Source of the DNA: Acidipropionibacterium thoenii DSM 20276
GTDB taxonomy: Bacteria; Actinomycetota; Actinomycetes; Propionibacteriales; Propionibacteriaceae
Assembly (NCBI RefSeq): GCF_000423445.1
Contig: NZ_AUHZ01000011.1
Span: 39,084 to 103,083, forward strand
Length of the DNA stretch: 64,000 bases
Direction of reading: 5' to 3'
Under the pieces are notes generated by a model. It saw only the letters and a program-made list of their open reading frames with translations. It searched no databases and was not told the origin of the DNA. Below, piece after piece: positions 34,631 to 43,567 of this stretch. The translations under genes were made by a program, and so were the position numbers. How positions within the stretch are numbered: the first letter of the stretch is position 1; the number at the start of each line of letters is the position of its first letter.

Positions 34631-35809
34631 ATGGTCGAACCGGCTCCGAACAGTTCGCTGAACATCGCATTGATCGGCACCCGCGGCGTGCCTGCACGAT
34701 ATGGCGGATTCGAGACCGCGGTCGAGGAGATCGGTCGTCGCCTCGTCGACCGCGGCCATCGGGTGATCGTCTTTTGCCGCAAGCCCGGTGACGGCTCGGC
34801 TCCCCTGGGCCAGTACTACGACATGGACCTCGTCACCTTGCCGGCCATGCCTCGCAAATCCCTGGAGACGCTCAGCCACACGACATTGTCGGTGCTGCAC
34901 CGGTCGCTGGGACGCACGGATGCGGCGATCGTCTTCAATGCCGCGAACTCCCCGCTGCTGCCCGTGCTTCGGGCGCGGGGCATCCCGACCGCGACCCACG
35001 TCGACGGCATCGAGTGGCGCCGTGCCAAATGGCAGGGCGCCGGTCGCCGCTACTACCGGCTCGCCGAGTCATTGGCCGTCAAACTGTCCGACGCCCTCAT
35101 CGCCGATGCCCGCGGCATCGCCGAGTACTACCGCGACGAGTTCGGCGCCCAGACCCGCCAGCTGGCCTACGGTGCCCCGATCATCGACTCCCCGGCCTCC
35201 GACAAGATCGCCGAGCAGGGCCTCACGCCACGTGGCTTCCATCTGGTGGTGGCCCGTTTCGAGCCGGAGAATCACGTTCTCGAGATCGTGAAGGGGTACA
35301 GCAACTCCCGGGCCAAGCTGCCCCTGGTCGTGGTCGGATCGGCCCCGTATGCCGGGGAGTACACCCGCAGGATCCACCGAGCTGCGGACGGCACCCGGGT
35401 CCGCTTCCTGGGAGGGGTGTGGGACCAGGAACTCCTCGACCAGCTCTACGCCAACAGCGCCAGCTACCTCCACGGCCACAGCGTCGGGGGCACCAATCCC
35501 TCCCTGCTGCGGGCTGCGGGTGCCGGCGCCTCGGTGATCGCCAAGGACGTGGTCTTCAACAGCGAGGTGCTCGGCGGCTGCGGCCTGCTCTTCACCGACA
35601 CCGCCGATGTGGCCTCGGCCATCGAGGAGATCGAGGCCCATCCGGACCAGGCCCGTGCCCGCGGGGACCGGTTGCGGACCGAGATCGCCCGCTACTCCTG
35701 GGAGACTGTCACCGACGGCTACGAGGAGTTGCTCCATGATCTGGCGCGCATCGGGCCCACCCCGTTGCGCTCCCACCCGAGCGGGCGCCGGTCGGGGGGC
35801 GGCCGCTGA
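34631..35809 (+). CDS. Glycosyltransferase, DUF1972/GT4 (rhamnosyltransferase-like)
   Basis: A 392-residue GT-B glycosyltransferase. The N-terminal half (LNIALIGTRGVPARYGGFETAVEEIG) is typical of the DUF1972 domain found in rhamnosyl- and related transferases. The C-terminal half has LVVARFEPENHVLEIVKGY and HGHSVGGTNPSLLRAAGAGAS, with the GT4 E-x7-E-like acidic pattern weakened to SVGGTNPS. It transfers an activated sugar in the cytoplasm. The ATG at 34631 has no good Shine-Dalgarno; TATGAC 11-16 nt upstream suggests a leaderless transcript. Its stop overlaps the next GT start by 1 nt. Confidence 0.87.
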   Translation: MVEPAPNSSLNIALIGTRGVPARYGGFETAVEEIGRRLVDRGHRVIVFCRKPGDGSAPLGQYYDMDLVTLPAMPRKSLETLSHTTLSVLHRSLGRTDAAIVFNAANSPLLPVLRARGIPTATHVDGIEWRRAKWQGAGRRYYRLAESLAVKLSDALIADARGIAEYYRDEFGAQTRQLAYGAPIIDSPASDKIAEQGLTPRGFHLVVARFEPENHVLEIVKGYSNSRAKLPLVVVGSAPYAGEYTRRIHRAADGTRVRFLGGVWDQELLDQLYANSASYLHGHSVGGTNPSLLRAAGAGASVIAKDVVFNSEVLGGCGLLFTDTADVASAIEEIEAHPDQARARGDRLRTEIARYSWETVTDGYEELLHDLARIGPTPLRSHPSGRRSGGGR

Positions 35810-36996
35810 TGCCGGTCTCCCCGTTGGCTGGTGCCACCATCCTGGTCGCCCATCCCGGTGCCGAGCTGTACGGCTCGGACCGGGTGCTCTTCGAGTCGGT
35901 CACCGGGCTGATCGATGCCGGTGCCGAGGTCGTCGTCGCCCTGCCCGTCACCGGGCCCGCCGTCGCCGAACTGGAGTCACGGGGAGCGCGGGTGGTGATC
36001 TGCCCCACCCCCGTGCTGCGCAAGAGCGCACTGTCGCCCAGTGGGTTGGTGAGCCTGACCGGCCGGATGCTGGCCGGTGGGGTGCGCGCGGCCCGGCTGA
36101 TGCGTTCGGTGCGTCCTGAGGCGGTGGTGGTCAACACCATCACCATTCCGGTCTGGCTACCGGTGGCACGGGCGATGCGGGTCCCCTGCCTGTGCCATGT
36201 CCACGAGGCCGAGAAGTCCGCGCCGGCTCTGATCCGCAGGGCCCTGTACTCCCCGCTGGCCACCGCCACCCGGGTGATCGCCAACAGTCGCTACAGCCTG
36301 GCGGTCCTCAAGGAGGCTGTGCCGTTGCGGATCCCGCCCAGCGCGATCGTGGCGAACGGTGTGGCCGTCCCTGACGGCAGCGAGATCGTGGCCGGGCCCC
36401 GCACCCGACCCGGCGCCGGCACGGCGGAGGATCCGGTCAGGCTGCTGTTCATCGGCCGGCTGTCGCCGCGCAAGGGCCCCCAGGTCGCTCTGGAGGCCGT
36501 CGAGAGGCTTCGAGACGCCGGGACCACGGTCCGGCTGTCCCTGCTGGGAGCGGTCTTCCAGGGCTACGAGTGGTTCGAGTCCGAGTTGCGGACCTGGGTG
36601 GCCGAGCATCGGCTCGGCGATCAGGTGGACTTCCTGGGATTCCGCGACGACGTCTGGCCGGTGGTCGCCCAGGCCGACATCATCGTGGTGCCCTCCACCA
36701 GGGATGAACCCTTCGGCGACACCGCGGTGGAGGCGATGCTGGCCCGCAGGCCACTGGTGGTCGCCTGGACCAGCGGGCTGAGGGAGGCTGCCGACGGCTA
36801 CGCCACCGCGCGATTCTTCCCGCCGGGAGACGCCGCAGGGCTGGCGGCCGGCGTCCAGGACATTCTGGAGCACTGGTCCGAGGTCTCCGAGCTCACCGCC
36901 GCGGATCGCCGGCTGGCGCTGTCGCGCCACGCCCCGGCGGTCTACCGGCAGGCCTTCGCCGGCCAGGTCGCGGCGATGCTGGCCGAGCACGGCTGA
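35809..36996 (+). CDS. Glycosyltransferase family 4 protein
   Basis: A 395-residue GT-B enzyme. The N-terminal domain has ILVAHPGAELYGSDRVLFESV (donor/acceptor groove), and the C-terminal half has LLFIGRLSPRKGPQVALEAV near 210-230. The E-x7-E motif region lies near 304-315 (PSTRDEPFGDTAVEAML). It starts ATG 35809, sharing one base with the TGA of the upstream gene, so the two are translationally coupled. It is likely one of the sequential transferases building the locus repeat unit; the sugar is unknown. Confidence 0.87.
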   Translation: MPVSPLAGATILVAHPGAELYGSDRVLFESVTGLIDAGAEVVVALPVTGPAVAELESRGARVVICPTPVLRKSALSPSGLVSLTGRMLAGGVRAARLMRSVRPEAVVVNTITIPVWLPVARAMRVPCLCHVHEAEKSAPALIRRALYSPLATATRVIANSRYSLAVLKEAVPLRIPPSAIVANGVAVPDGSEIVAGPRTRPGAGTAEDPVRLLFIGRLSPRKGPQVALEAVERLRDAGTTVRLSLLGAVFQGYEWFESELRTWVAEHRLGDQVDFLGFRDDVWPVVAQADIIVVPSTRDEPFGDTAVEAMLARRPLVVAWTSGLREAADGYATARFFPPGDAAGLAAGVQDILEHWSEVSELTAADRRLALSRHAPAVYRQAFAGQVAAMLAEHG

Positions 36997-37009
36997 GCAG
37001 ACCGGCGCC

Positions 37010-37768
37010 CTACAGCTGCTTCATCCGGCCGAACCAGGTCGGCAGAGCCAGGCAGAGGTACCCCACCTCGGCCAGGGTCAGCAGTGTGAAGACCACCACG
37101 AAGGCCCCCTCGAAACCCCACAGCAGGAATGACAGGCACACGACGCCGTAGTCGGTCGGCAGACCCAGCAGGGACCTGGTCACCGAGGAGCCGCCCATCT
37201 CGACGGCCTGTGCGACGCCTTGGCGGGCTCGCAGCAGGTCATTGAGGATCATCGCGAAGAACTGGACGGTGGTGGCGGTGGCCATCACCATCGGCACCAG
37301 CAGCCAGATCATCGAGGGCAGCGCGACGAAGCGGTACCAGCCGATCACCACCGCCAGCGGCAGGGCGACATTCTTGAAGGAGTCGATGACGTGGTCGAGC
37401 CACTCCCCGGCCGGCGACCCGCCGCCGCGCAACCTCGCCACCTGACCGTCGGCGGAGTCGAAGGCGTAGCCGAGGGCCAGCAGCAGCCACGCCACCACAC
37501 CGAGCCAGACCGAGGCCGGCACCACCGCGAGGGCCGCGATGGCTGCGATGCTCAGTGCCGCGCTGATCGCGGTGACCTGGTTGGGGGTGAGTCCGATGGT
37601 GTGGGCCCAGGCGGCCAGGATGCGGCCGACCGGGCGGTTGACGTACAGCGAGTAGGCCGGAGCTCCGCGCCCGCGGCCCTTCTGCGCGGCCGCCAGCTGA
37701 CGGTAGGAATCCATGTAACTCAGGGCACTCACCCCCTCATCAGGGGCTCTGTCATCCGCTGAGCCCAT
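37010..37768 (-). CDS. CDP-alcohol phosphatidyltransferase family membrane enzyme
   Basis: A 252-residue membrane protein with the CDP-OH-P signature DSADGQVARL (88 or so onward) followed by GEWLDHVID, giving the D-x2-DG-x2-AR-x8-G-x3-D-x3-D pattern needed for metal and catalysis. About six hydrophobic helices follow. Members join a CDP-activated alcohol to a second alcohol, making phosphatidylinositol phosphate, phosphatidylglycerol phosphate, or polyol phosphate links. Here it sits within the polysaccharide locus, so polymer or lipid modification is possible; no substrate can be proven. It converges on the GT at 36996. Confidence 0.85.
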   Translation of the reverse strand: MGSADDRAPDEGVSALSYMDSYRQLAAAQKGRGRGAPAYSLYVNRPVGRILAAWAHTIGLTPNQVTAISAALSIAAIAALAVVPASVWLGVVAWLLLALGYAFDSADGQVARLRGGGSPAGEWLDHVIDSFKNVALPLAVVIGWYRFVALPSMIWLLVPMVMATATTVQFFAMILNDLLRARQGVAQAVEMGGSSVTRSLLGLPTDYGVVCLSFLLWGFEGAFVVVFTLLTLAEVGYLCLALPTWFGRMKQL

Positions 37769-37905
37769 CGTGGCACGGTCATTGGGAGTGGGCAGGACAG
37801 TATCAGCTGGCGCTGCTCGGGGCGGCCAGTCGCACGGTTTCGGTGGCTGGACCTGAAACTCCCGAGCATCCCAGCACCCCCTCGATCACCCCAGAACCCC
37901 CTCGA

Positions 37906-38847
37906 TCACCCCAGAACCTCGGTGACGCCGGCGATCATCAGTCCTTGAGCGCCATGATCCAGGGCCACCTGGCGCTGTGCACGCTGACTGAGCACGTGGG
38001 CGACCAACGGCCGGCCGGTCGCCGAGAGGTCCCTCCACTGCTGGGCGGGGGCGTCCCAGTCCAGCCCGAACATCGTCCAGGGCTTCTGGGTCCTGGCGAG
38101 CAGCTGCGGGTCCTCGTCGAGATCGGAGCTGAAGTAGAACCCCCAGCTCTGGATCCGGTGCGCCCCGGAGAGCTGGGCCCAGGCGGTGTTCTGGGCCATG
38201 CTCTTGGCCACGAAGACCTCCTTGGGCTGGCGCACGTGACGGGCCATCAGGGCCAGCAGCTCCGGGTACAGCTCCGGTTCTGCCGCCTTGGGATCGATCC
38301 ACAGTGCGTGGGAGGACTTGTAGCTCTCGATGAACTCGTCCAACCTCCAGTAGGGACGGTTCGGCTGGTCCGGGTACCGGGCGGGCGGCGAGATGGTGTG
38401 CTGCTGGACCTCCCTCCAGGTGTGCTCGGCGATGACGAATCCGTTGGTCCCCGAGGACCTGTCGAGGGTGCGGTCGTGGCACCCGAACCAGACGCCGTCC
38501 GAGGTCCGGCCGACCGACATCTCGAGGGCATCGACCCCCGTCCGGACGGCCTGCTGGTAGGCGTACTGGGAACCCTCCGGCCAGTCGGCCGAACCTCCAC
38601 GGTGGGCCACCGTGAATGGCCTGGCCGAGCGCATCCTGGCGACCGGTGACAGCCGTGCAGATGCCGCCGGTTGCGGTGAGGAGTGCCGAGCGGAGGTCTC
38701 CGGGGGCTGCGGCGACTGTCCCCCGTCGGCCTCGCGTGAGCCCACGACGGTGCGGGCAGCGGCCCCTGCCGCGGCCAGCACGGCGAGCGATCCCGCACCG
38801 ATCAGCAGCGCCCGCCGGGGGAGATGGCCCCGCTGGTCCTCAGCCAT
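37906..38847 (-). CDS. Exported GDPD-like protein with altered metal-binding residue
   Basis: A 313-residue protein of glycerophosphodiester phosphodiesterase type, starting with an RR-containing N-terminus and hydrophobic helix (LPRRALLIGAGSLAVLAAAGA, residues 9-29) that resembles a twin-arginine or anchor signal. H82-R83 (TVAHRGG) and H124 (GCHDRTLDR) fit the catalytic histidines. The usual E-x-D pair, however, reads E109-M-S111, so one metal ligand is a Ser; the PENT motif reads PEGS. It may be inactive, use a changed ligand set or cleave a different phosphodiester, perhaps in the exported glycan. It begins 13 bp after the kinase stop, with weak ribosome site. Confidence 0.82.
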   Translation of the reverse strand: MAEDQRGHLPRRALLIGAGSLAVLAAAGAAARTVVGSREADGGQSPQPPETSARHSSPQPAASARLSPVARMRSARPFTVAHRGGSADWPEGSQYAYQQAVRTGVDALEMSVGRTSDGVWFGCHDRTLDRSSGTNGFVIAEHTWREVQQHTISPPARYPDQPNRPYWRLDEFIESYKSSHALWIDPKAAEPELYPELLALMARHVRQPKEVFVAKSMAQNTAWAQLSGAHRIQSWGFYFSSDLDEDPQLLARTQKPWTMFGLDWDAPAQQWRDLSATGRPLVAHVLSQRAQRQVALDHGAQGLMIAGVTEVLG

Positions 38848-38860
38848 CTGTGGGCCGCCA

Positions 38861-40279
38861 TCACGATGCGGCCCGGGAGCGCCGGGACGCCGTTGTCGGT
38901 GCCTTGACGGCGGCATCCAGGGCCGCTCCTGCCTGGCGGCCGAGTCGGCACTGATTGAGGACCAGTCCCAGCACCGTGTTCCCGGCACTGTCGAGTGAGG
39001 ACAGCGCCTCGAGAAGGGTGCCGCGTCGGGTCCGGTCGGCATTGACGACCACGACTGTGCCGTCGGCCAGCGGAGCGAGCAGGTCAGCGTCGGCGACTCC
39101 CAGTGTCGACGGGGTGTCGAGGATCACCAGGTGATAACGCGGGGTGAGCGCTGCGAGCAGCGTCCTCATCGACTCCGAGGTGAGCAGCTCGGCCGGATCA
39201 GTGGCGATGCCGCCGGCGGGCAGGATGTCGAGGCCACTCGCGTCGTCGTGGCGTATCGCACCCTCGAGGCCGGCCCTGCCGTTGAGGACCCCGATCAGCC
39301 CCTCCGACTCCGCCAGTCCGAGCCCGGACGCCAGCTGGGGGCGACGGAGGTTGGCGTCGATGAGGAGCACCCGGCGGCCGAGCCCGGCGGCGGTCAGCGC
39401 CAGGTTGGCTGCCACGGTGGTCTTCCCGTCGCCGCTGCCCGGAGAGGTGACCAGAAGGCGGAAGTGATCCTGATCGGTGGCCGGTCGTTGTGCCGTCTGG
39501 TGGATCAGGGCTGCGTGAATCCGGCGGAACTGCTCAGCTGCCAGGCAGCCCGGATCGGAGGTGGCGGTCTGCTCGGTGATGCTCTTGACCCTGGGCACGG
39601 TGCCGAGAATCGGACGGTCGACGACTGACCTCAGCTGCTCGGGGTCGGTCATTCTGGTGTCGAAGATCGCACCGAGCAGCACCACAGCGATGCCGATGAT
39701 CAGGCCTGCGAAGGCACCGAGCATCCCATTGAGGGATTTGTCGGGAGAGGACTGGAAGCGCGGTGGCACCGCCGTGTCGACAAGGGTCGCCTCGATACTG
39801 GGGGAGTTCTTGGCCTCCGAGCTGGAGGAGACGGTACCGACGACCTTGGTGAGGTTCCTGGCGATGGCATTGGCCAGGTCTGCTGCACGGGTGGGCGAAC
39901 TCGACTCGACATCTATCTGAAGCACCAGGGTCTTGAGCGGAACGGTCACCACGATGGCGTCCGACAGATCCTTGACCGTCATGTCGAGGCGCAATTCGTC
40001 GATCACCGGCTGGAGCACCGCCGAGGAGGTCGTGATCTGGGCGAAGGTCTGCATCTGGTCCTGGGCGAACATGCTGCCATTGGCCAGATCGGCGGCCGTC
40101 GAACCGCCGTTGACCGAGAAGGCCAGAGTCGAGGTGGAGCGGTAGGTGGGAGCCAGCAGAGCCGATGCACCGTAGCTGCCGAGACCTCCGATCACCATGA
40201 GAATGAGGACCAGCGACCAGCGCCGGCGCAGGGCGTGCCGGATCCTGGCGAGGGTCCAGCTCGAGGGATCGGGTGTCAT
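38861..40279 (-). CDS. Wzz-type chain-length/BY-kinase-like protein (no C-terminal Tyr cluster)
   Basis: A 472-residue protein: an N-terminal TM helix (about 22-44), an extracytoplasmic Wzz-type loop, a second TM helix (near 185-205), then a P-loop kinase domain. Walker A is SPGSGDGKTT near 279-288, Walker A' LLIDANLRRP near 307-316, and Walker B VILDTPS near 385. These match bacterial tyrosine kinases that regulate polysaccharide export length. The C-terminus ends TTASRRSRAAS without the usual Tyr-rich tail, so autophosphorylation must differ or be absent. The ATG at 40279 has AGGAGG at correct spacing. Next to it are GDPD-like and Wzy-like genes. Confidence 0.88.
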   Translation of the reverse strand: MTPDPSSWTLARIRHALRRRWSLVLILMVIGGLGSYGASALLAPTYRSTSTLAFSVNGGSTAADLANGSMFAQDQMQTFAQITTSSAVLQPVIDELRLDMTVKDLSDAIVVTVPLKTLVLQIDVESSSPTRAADLANAIARNLTKVVGTVSSSSEAKNSPSIEATLVDTAVPPRFQSSPDKSLNGMLGAFAGLIIGIAVVLLGAIFDTRMTDPEQLRSVVDRPILGTVPRVKSITEQTATSDPGCLAAEQFRRIHAALIHQTAQRPATDQDHFRLLVTSPGSGDGKTTVAANLALTAAGLGRRVLLIDANLRRPQLASGLGLAESEGLIGVLNGRAGLEGAIRHDDASGLDILPAGGIATDPAELLTSESMRTLLAALTPRYHLVILDTPSTLGVADADLLAPLADGTVVVVNADRTRRGTLLEALSSLDSAGNTVLGLVLNQCRLGRQAGAALDAAVKAPTTASRRSRAAS

Positions 40280-40373
40280 GTGAGCGATCCTCCTGTCGGC
40301 GGCGGACAGCTGATGGAGCGGGCTGGCAGCTGCCACCATTGCCCATCCATGAACGGAGCCTACTGTAGGGCCC

Positions 40374-41708
40374 TCACTGCCGCGGGAGTGAGGAGTTCCG
40401 GGTCAAAGTACGCGCCGATCCCTGCCCCACCGGAATTGCTCCGGTGTCGTCGTCGAAAGATGCTCGCAAAGCCGCGTCCGCCGGTGTGTCGCGTGACCTG
40501 GCGAAGCGGCTCCATGCCACCGACAGCCCAATCATGAACCAGAAGAACATCCCGAACTGAGTGATGAGGGCGACGGTGAACAGTGAGGGAATCACGGCGA
40601 CCACGGAGATCGTCGCAGGATTGACCCTGTTCCTCATGAAGACCGGAGTTCCAGCGAGGATGAGAACCACGCAGACAATGACCAGCGCGACCCATCCGAG
40701 TCGCAGGCCGGTGAGCAGGATGGCATTGTCCGTCGAGCTGGCGAAGTTCCCGAGATAGTGACCGGCGACGGTCACTCCCTCGAAGCTGCGGGCCGAGCCG
40801 AAGAGACGGACGAACCTGAACAGCGAGAACAGGTCGCCACGGTAGGTGGCGCTGGTGGCAGCCTCCCCGTCGTCCTCCGCGAAGATCGTGCTCACGAATG
40901 GGGCCATCGCGACCGCGGCGGCACATCCCAGGATCACCACTGCGATGCGGGTCATCCGGCTGATCGCGGGCAACAGGGCCACCGACAGGACGACCGCCAG
41001 GACCAGAGCGATCATCCCGATCCTGCTCAGTGTCACCACGGTGCCGGTGGCGATCAGCAGTAATCCCAGGATGCGGAGCACCGGTTTCCAGGGGGCACTG
41101 AGAATGAAGGGGGAGGACATCGCCAGCGCGGCCCCCAGGGAGATCGAGTGTCCCCATGCCCCCTCCGCCCGTAGATCGCCTCCGCGCATCTGGAGGGATC
41201 CCCAGGTGGAGTACAGCGAGTTCGAGCTCCGCATCAGCATGAAGAAGTTGGTGTCGGTCATGGACTCGATCACCGCGAGCGCGGCGGCGACCATGGCACA
41301 GATCGCCAGACAGCCGCAGATGTATCGAGGATCCACCACGGACAGGATCAGCCTGCCCCATATGTAGAACAGCAGCCATTCGGTGACGATGGGGATGGCA
41401 TTGCTGATCCCGACCAGCCCCAGACCGAATTCGAAGAACACGACAACGAGGAGCATCACCATGAAGGCGTCGGCAATGCAGGGCTGGATGTATCTGCCGA
41501 GGGCGGCGACCGCGAGCAGCGTCACCACCGTGATCGCCGAGAAGAAGAGGTGCGAGCCGACGAACTGGCCGATCCACACCGGCACGAAGAACAGCACCAC
41601 CGACCAGATCGTGAAGGTGGTCCTCGGCATGGCCCGCATGGCTGCAGCGATCACGAAAAGAGCGCACAGGGCGACAACCCCCAGTCCGACAGTCGCTGCG
41701 GTACTCAC
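40374..41708 (-). CDS. Wzy/O-antigen ligase-like polysaccharide polymerase
   Basis: A 444-residue membrane protein with about 11-12 hydrophobic segments. A long extracytoplasmic region (about 130-190) includes NSLYSTWGSLQMRGGDLRAEGAWGH (located near residues 164-188), and the hallmark VVTLSRIGMIALVLAV follows near 225-240, as in Wzy_C/WaaL proteins. The role would be joining lipid-linked repeat units outside the membrane. The GTG at 41706-41708 has GAGGAGGAAGG upstream. It lies between the flippase gene (29 bp away) and the kinase gene, as in Wzx/Wzy-dependent loci. Confidence 0.82.
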   Translation of the reverse strand: MSTAATVGLGVVALCALFVIAAAMRAMPRTTFTIWSVVLFFVPVWIGQFVGSHLFFSAITVVTLLAVAALGRYIQPCIADAFMVMLLVVVFFEFGLGLVGISNAIPIVTEWLLFYIWGRLILSVVDPRYICGCLAICAMVAAALAVIESMTDTNFFMLMRSSNSLYSTWGSLQMRGGDLRAEGAWGHSISLGAALAMSSPFILSAPWKPVLRILGLLLIATGTVVTLSRIGMIALVLAVVLSVALLPAISRMTRIAVVILGCAAAVAMAPFVSTIFAEDDGEAATSATYRGDLFSLFRFVRLFGSARSFEGVTVAGHYLGNFASSTDNAILLTGLRLGWVALVIVCVVLILAGTPVFMRNRVNPATISVVAVIPSLFTVALITQFGMFFWFMIGLSVAWSRFARSRDTPADAALRASFDDDTGAIPVGQGSARTLTRNSSLPRQ

Positions 41709-41737
41709 GCGTCCTTCCTCCTCCGGTGGCGTGAACC

Positions 41738-43255
41738 CTACCGCCGGTCATGGTCCTCGGCGGCCGATGTGGTGGGCCTCGGATCGGTGGGTCCGGGGCT
41801 GCCCTTCTGCCGGGTGACCATGAGGCGAAGGAAGCCGACGAGAGAGCGGGCGTCTCGGCGGTAGACCGGCAGCACCAGGAAGATGCAGCCTGCAGCGAGA
41901 CCGGCCGCCGAGCCCGCCAGGAGCAGCAGCCAGAGATTGGCGTCGAGCTGGTGACTGGTGGCCCAGGACGCCGCGGTGATGGTGCAGGTGAGGATGAGCA
42001 CCCGAGCGCCTCCGAGCCACAGGGCCCGAACCGGGATCGGGGTGATCCGGCTCAACCAGATCCAGGAGAGCGTCCAGGTGAGCAGGGGCCCCGCGAGGAC
42101 GCCGGCCGCCACCCCGTTCACGCCGAGGAATGAGCCGGCGACGACGCATGCCACGCGGATCACCAGGGCGACCATCGAGTACCGGAAGAGCTGATGGGCC
42201 AGGCCCCGGCTGACATAGACCCAGTAGCCGACGAAGGCCAAGGACGTCATCATCGAGGAGCCGCAGAAGAATCTCAGCAGCGGTGTGGCAGCCAGCCACT
42301 GGTCGCCGAGCGCGATCCGGACCACCGGATCGGCCAGTCCGGCCACCAGGGCCAGGGGGATGCCCAGGCCGAAGCCGAGGGCGAGCTGGCCCGAGATGAC
42401 GAAGGAGTCGAACCTCCTGAGGTCCGCCTGGACCCGCGACATGACCGGGATCGCCACGCTCGACAGGGGCGAGCGGATCTGGTTGAAGGAGGAGGAGATG
42501 AGCTGATAGGCGCGGTTGTACAGCCCCAGGGCGGTGGTACCGAAGCGGGCGCCCACCAGCACGGTGTCCACCTGGTTGCCGGCGTAGCTGGCCAGGCTGG
42601 ACGCCACCATGTTCCATCCGAACCTCATGAAGTGGCCCACCGGATGCCTGCGTGAGTACCACCGGGGCAGCCATCTGCCGGCGAGGGCCGCTCCGACCAG
42701 CAGAGTCAGACTGTTGACGATCTGCTGGATCACCAGAGCCCAGTATCCGGCTCCCATCAGCGCGCTCACGATGGCCGAACCGAGCGCGAGGACAGCTGCG
42801 ACGATGTCGATGACGGCCATCGCGCGGAACCTCAGTGCCCGCATCAACTGCGCTCGGTACTGCGTCGTCACTCCATTGATGAGGAGGACGACCGACAGCA
42901 CCTGGACGATCCCGATGAGATCCGGCTCGTGCATCAGAAGGTGCACCGGCCAGGCGGAGCAGAACATCAGGACAGCAAGGATGACGCCGATCCCCACGTT
43001 GATCCAGAACAGATTGTCCCGCTGCCCGTCGGACAACTCCGGCGCCTGGACCGATGCCGAGGTCAGCCCGAAATCGCGGAAGATCTCCCCGATGCCGATG
43101 ATCACCAGCACGATGGCGATCAGGCCGTAGTCGTGGGGGGTCAGCAGCCTGGACAGGATGACCACCGACAGCAGCTGCAGCACCATCTTGGCGGCCTGGG
43201 CGCCCAGGGTCATCATCGCTCCGCGTGCGGCGGAGTGGCCTAGCGAAGGGGTCAT
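41738..43255 (-). CDS. Wzx-type polysaccharide flippase (MOP superfamily)
   Basis: About 505 residues with 12-14 hydrophobic segments. The start reads MTPSLGHSAARGAMMTLGAQ, followed by LLSVVILSRLLTPHDYGLIA, typical of WzxC/lipopolysaccharide flippases. A further family segment is FGTTALGLYNRAYQLISSSF (about residues 242-261). It would flip the lipid-linked repeat unit to the outer face. The ATG at 43255 follows GGGAGGCGGGGG. An open frame upstream to 43402 exists but is polar and not conserved-looking. It is divergent from the beta-helix gene across 312 bp. Confidence 0.87.
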   Translation of the reverse strand: MTPSLGHSAARGAMMTLGAQAAKMVLQLLSVVILSRLLTPHDYGLIAIVLVIIGIGEIFRDFGLTSASVQAPELSDGQRDNLFWINVGIGVILAVLMFCSAWPVHLLMHEPDLIGIVQVLSVVLLINGVTTQYRAQLMRALRFRAMAVIDIVAAVLALGSAIVSALMGAGYWALVIQQIVNSLTLLVGAALAGRWLPRWYSRRHPVGHFMRFGWNMVASSLASYAGNQVDTVLVGARFGTTALGLYNRAYQLISSSFNQIRSPLSSVAIPVMSRVQADLRRFDSFVISGQLALGFGLGIPLALVAGLADPVVRIALGDQWLAATPLLRFFCGSSMMTSLAFVGYWVYVSRGLAHQLFRYSMVALVIRVACVVAGSFLGVNGVAAGVLAGPLLTWTLSWIWLSRITPIPVRALWLGGARVLILTCTITAASWATSHQLDANLWLLLLAGSAAGLAAGCIFLVLPVYRRDARSLVGFLRLMVTRQKGSPGPTDPRPTTSAAEDHDRR

Positions 43256-43567
43256 CCCCCGCCTCCCGTGACTGTGGCTGGCTGGTCCATGCGGGGACGG
43301 CGTCGGCCTGGTCGAGTCATCGTGATCCTCCCTCTGCTCGACAGCTCGTGCCGGCGGCCGCCCTCCAGGGTTGTCGCAGACTCTGCCACGCAGGTCGGTC
43401 ATGGCGGGGCTGTTCGGCGCTGTTGGTGGGGGAGGGCTCCCTGTCGCGGACCGATCCGGGGCGGCGTCTCATAAACTAATCCTGAGTAGAACCTGAAAAA
43501 ATCAGATGTTAGTGTGACGCCACAGCGGAGGTCCTGGGGGGCCTCATCCACCTGACCCGGAGGAAAA
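43256..43567. other. Divergent intergenic region upstream of flippase and beta-helix genes
   Basis: This 312-bp stretch separates the minus-strand flippase from the plus-strand beta-helix gene. It holds an AT-richer island (about 43470-43512) with CTGAAAAAATCAG, an imperfect palindrome that may be an operator, and TTAGTGT as a possible -10. A short hairpin (GAGGTCC/GGGGCCTC) lies around 43530-43547, before the CGGAGGAAAA ribosome site of the beta-helix gene. No coding signal was found. Confidence 0.4.
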
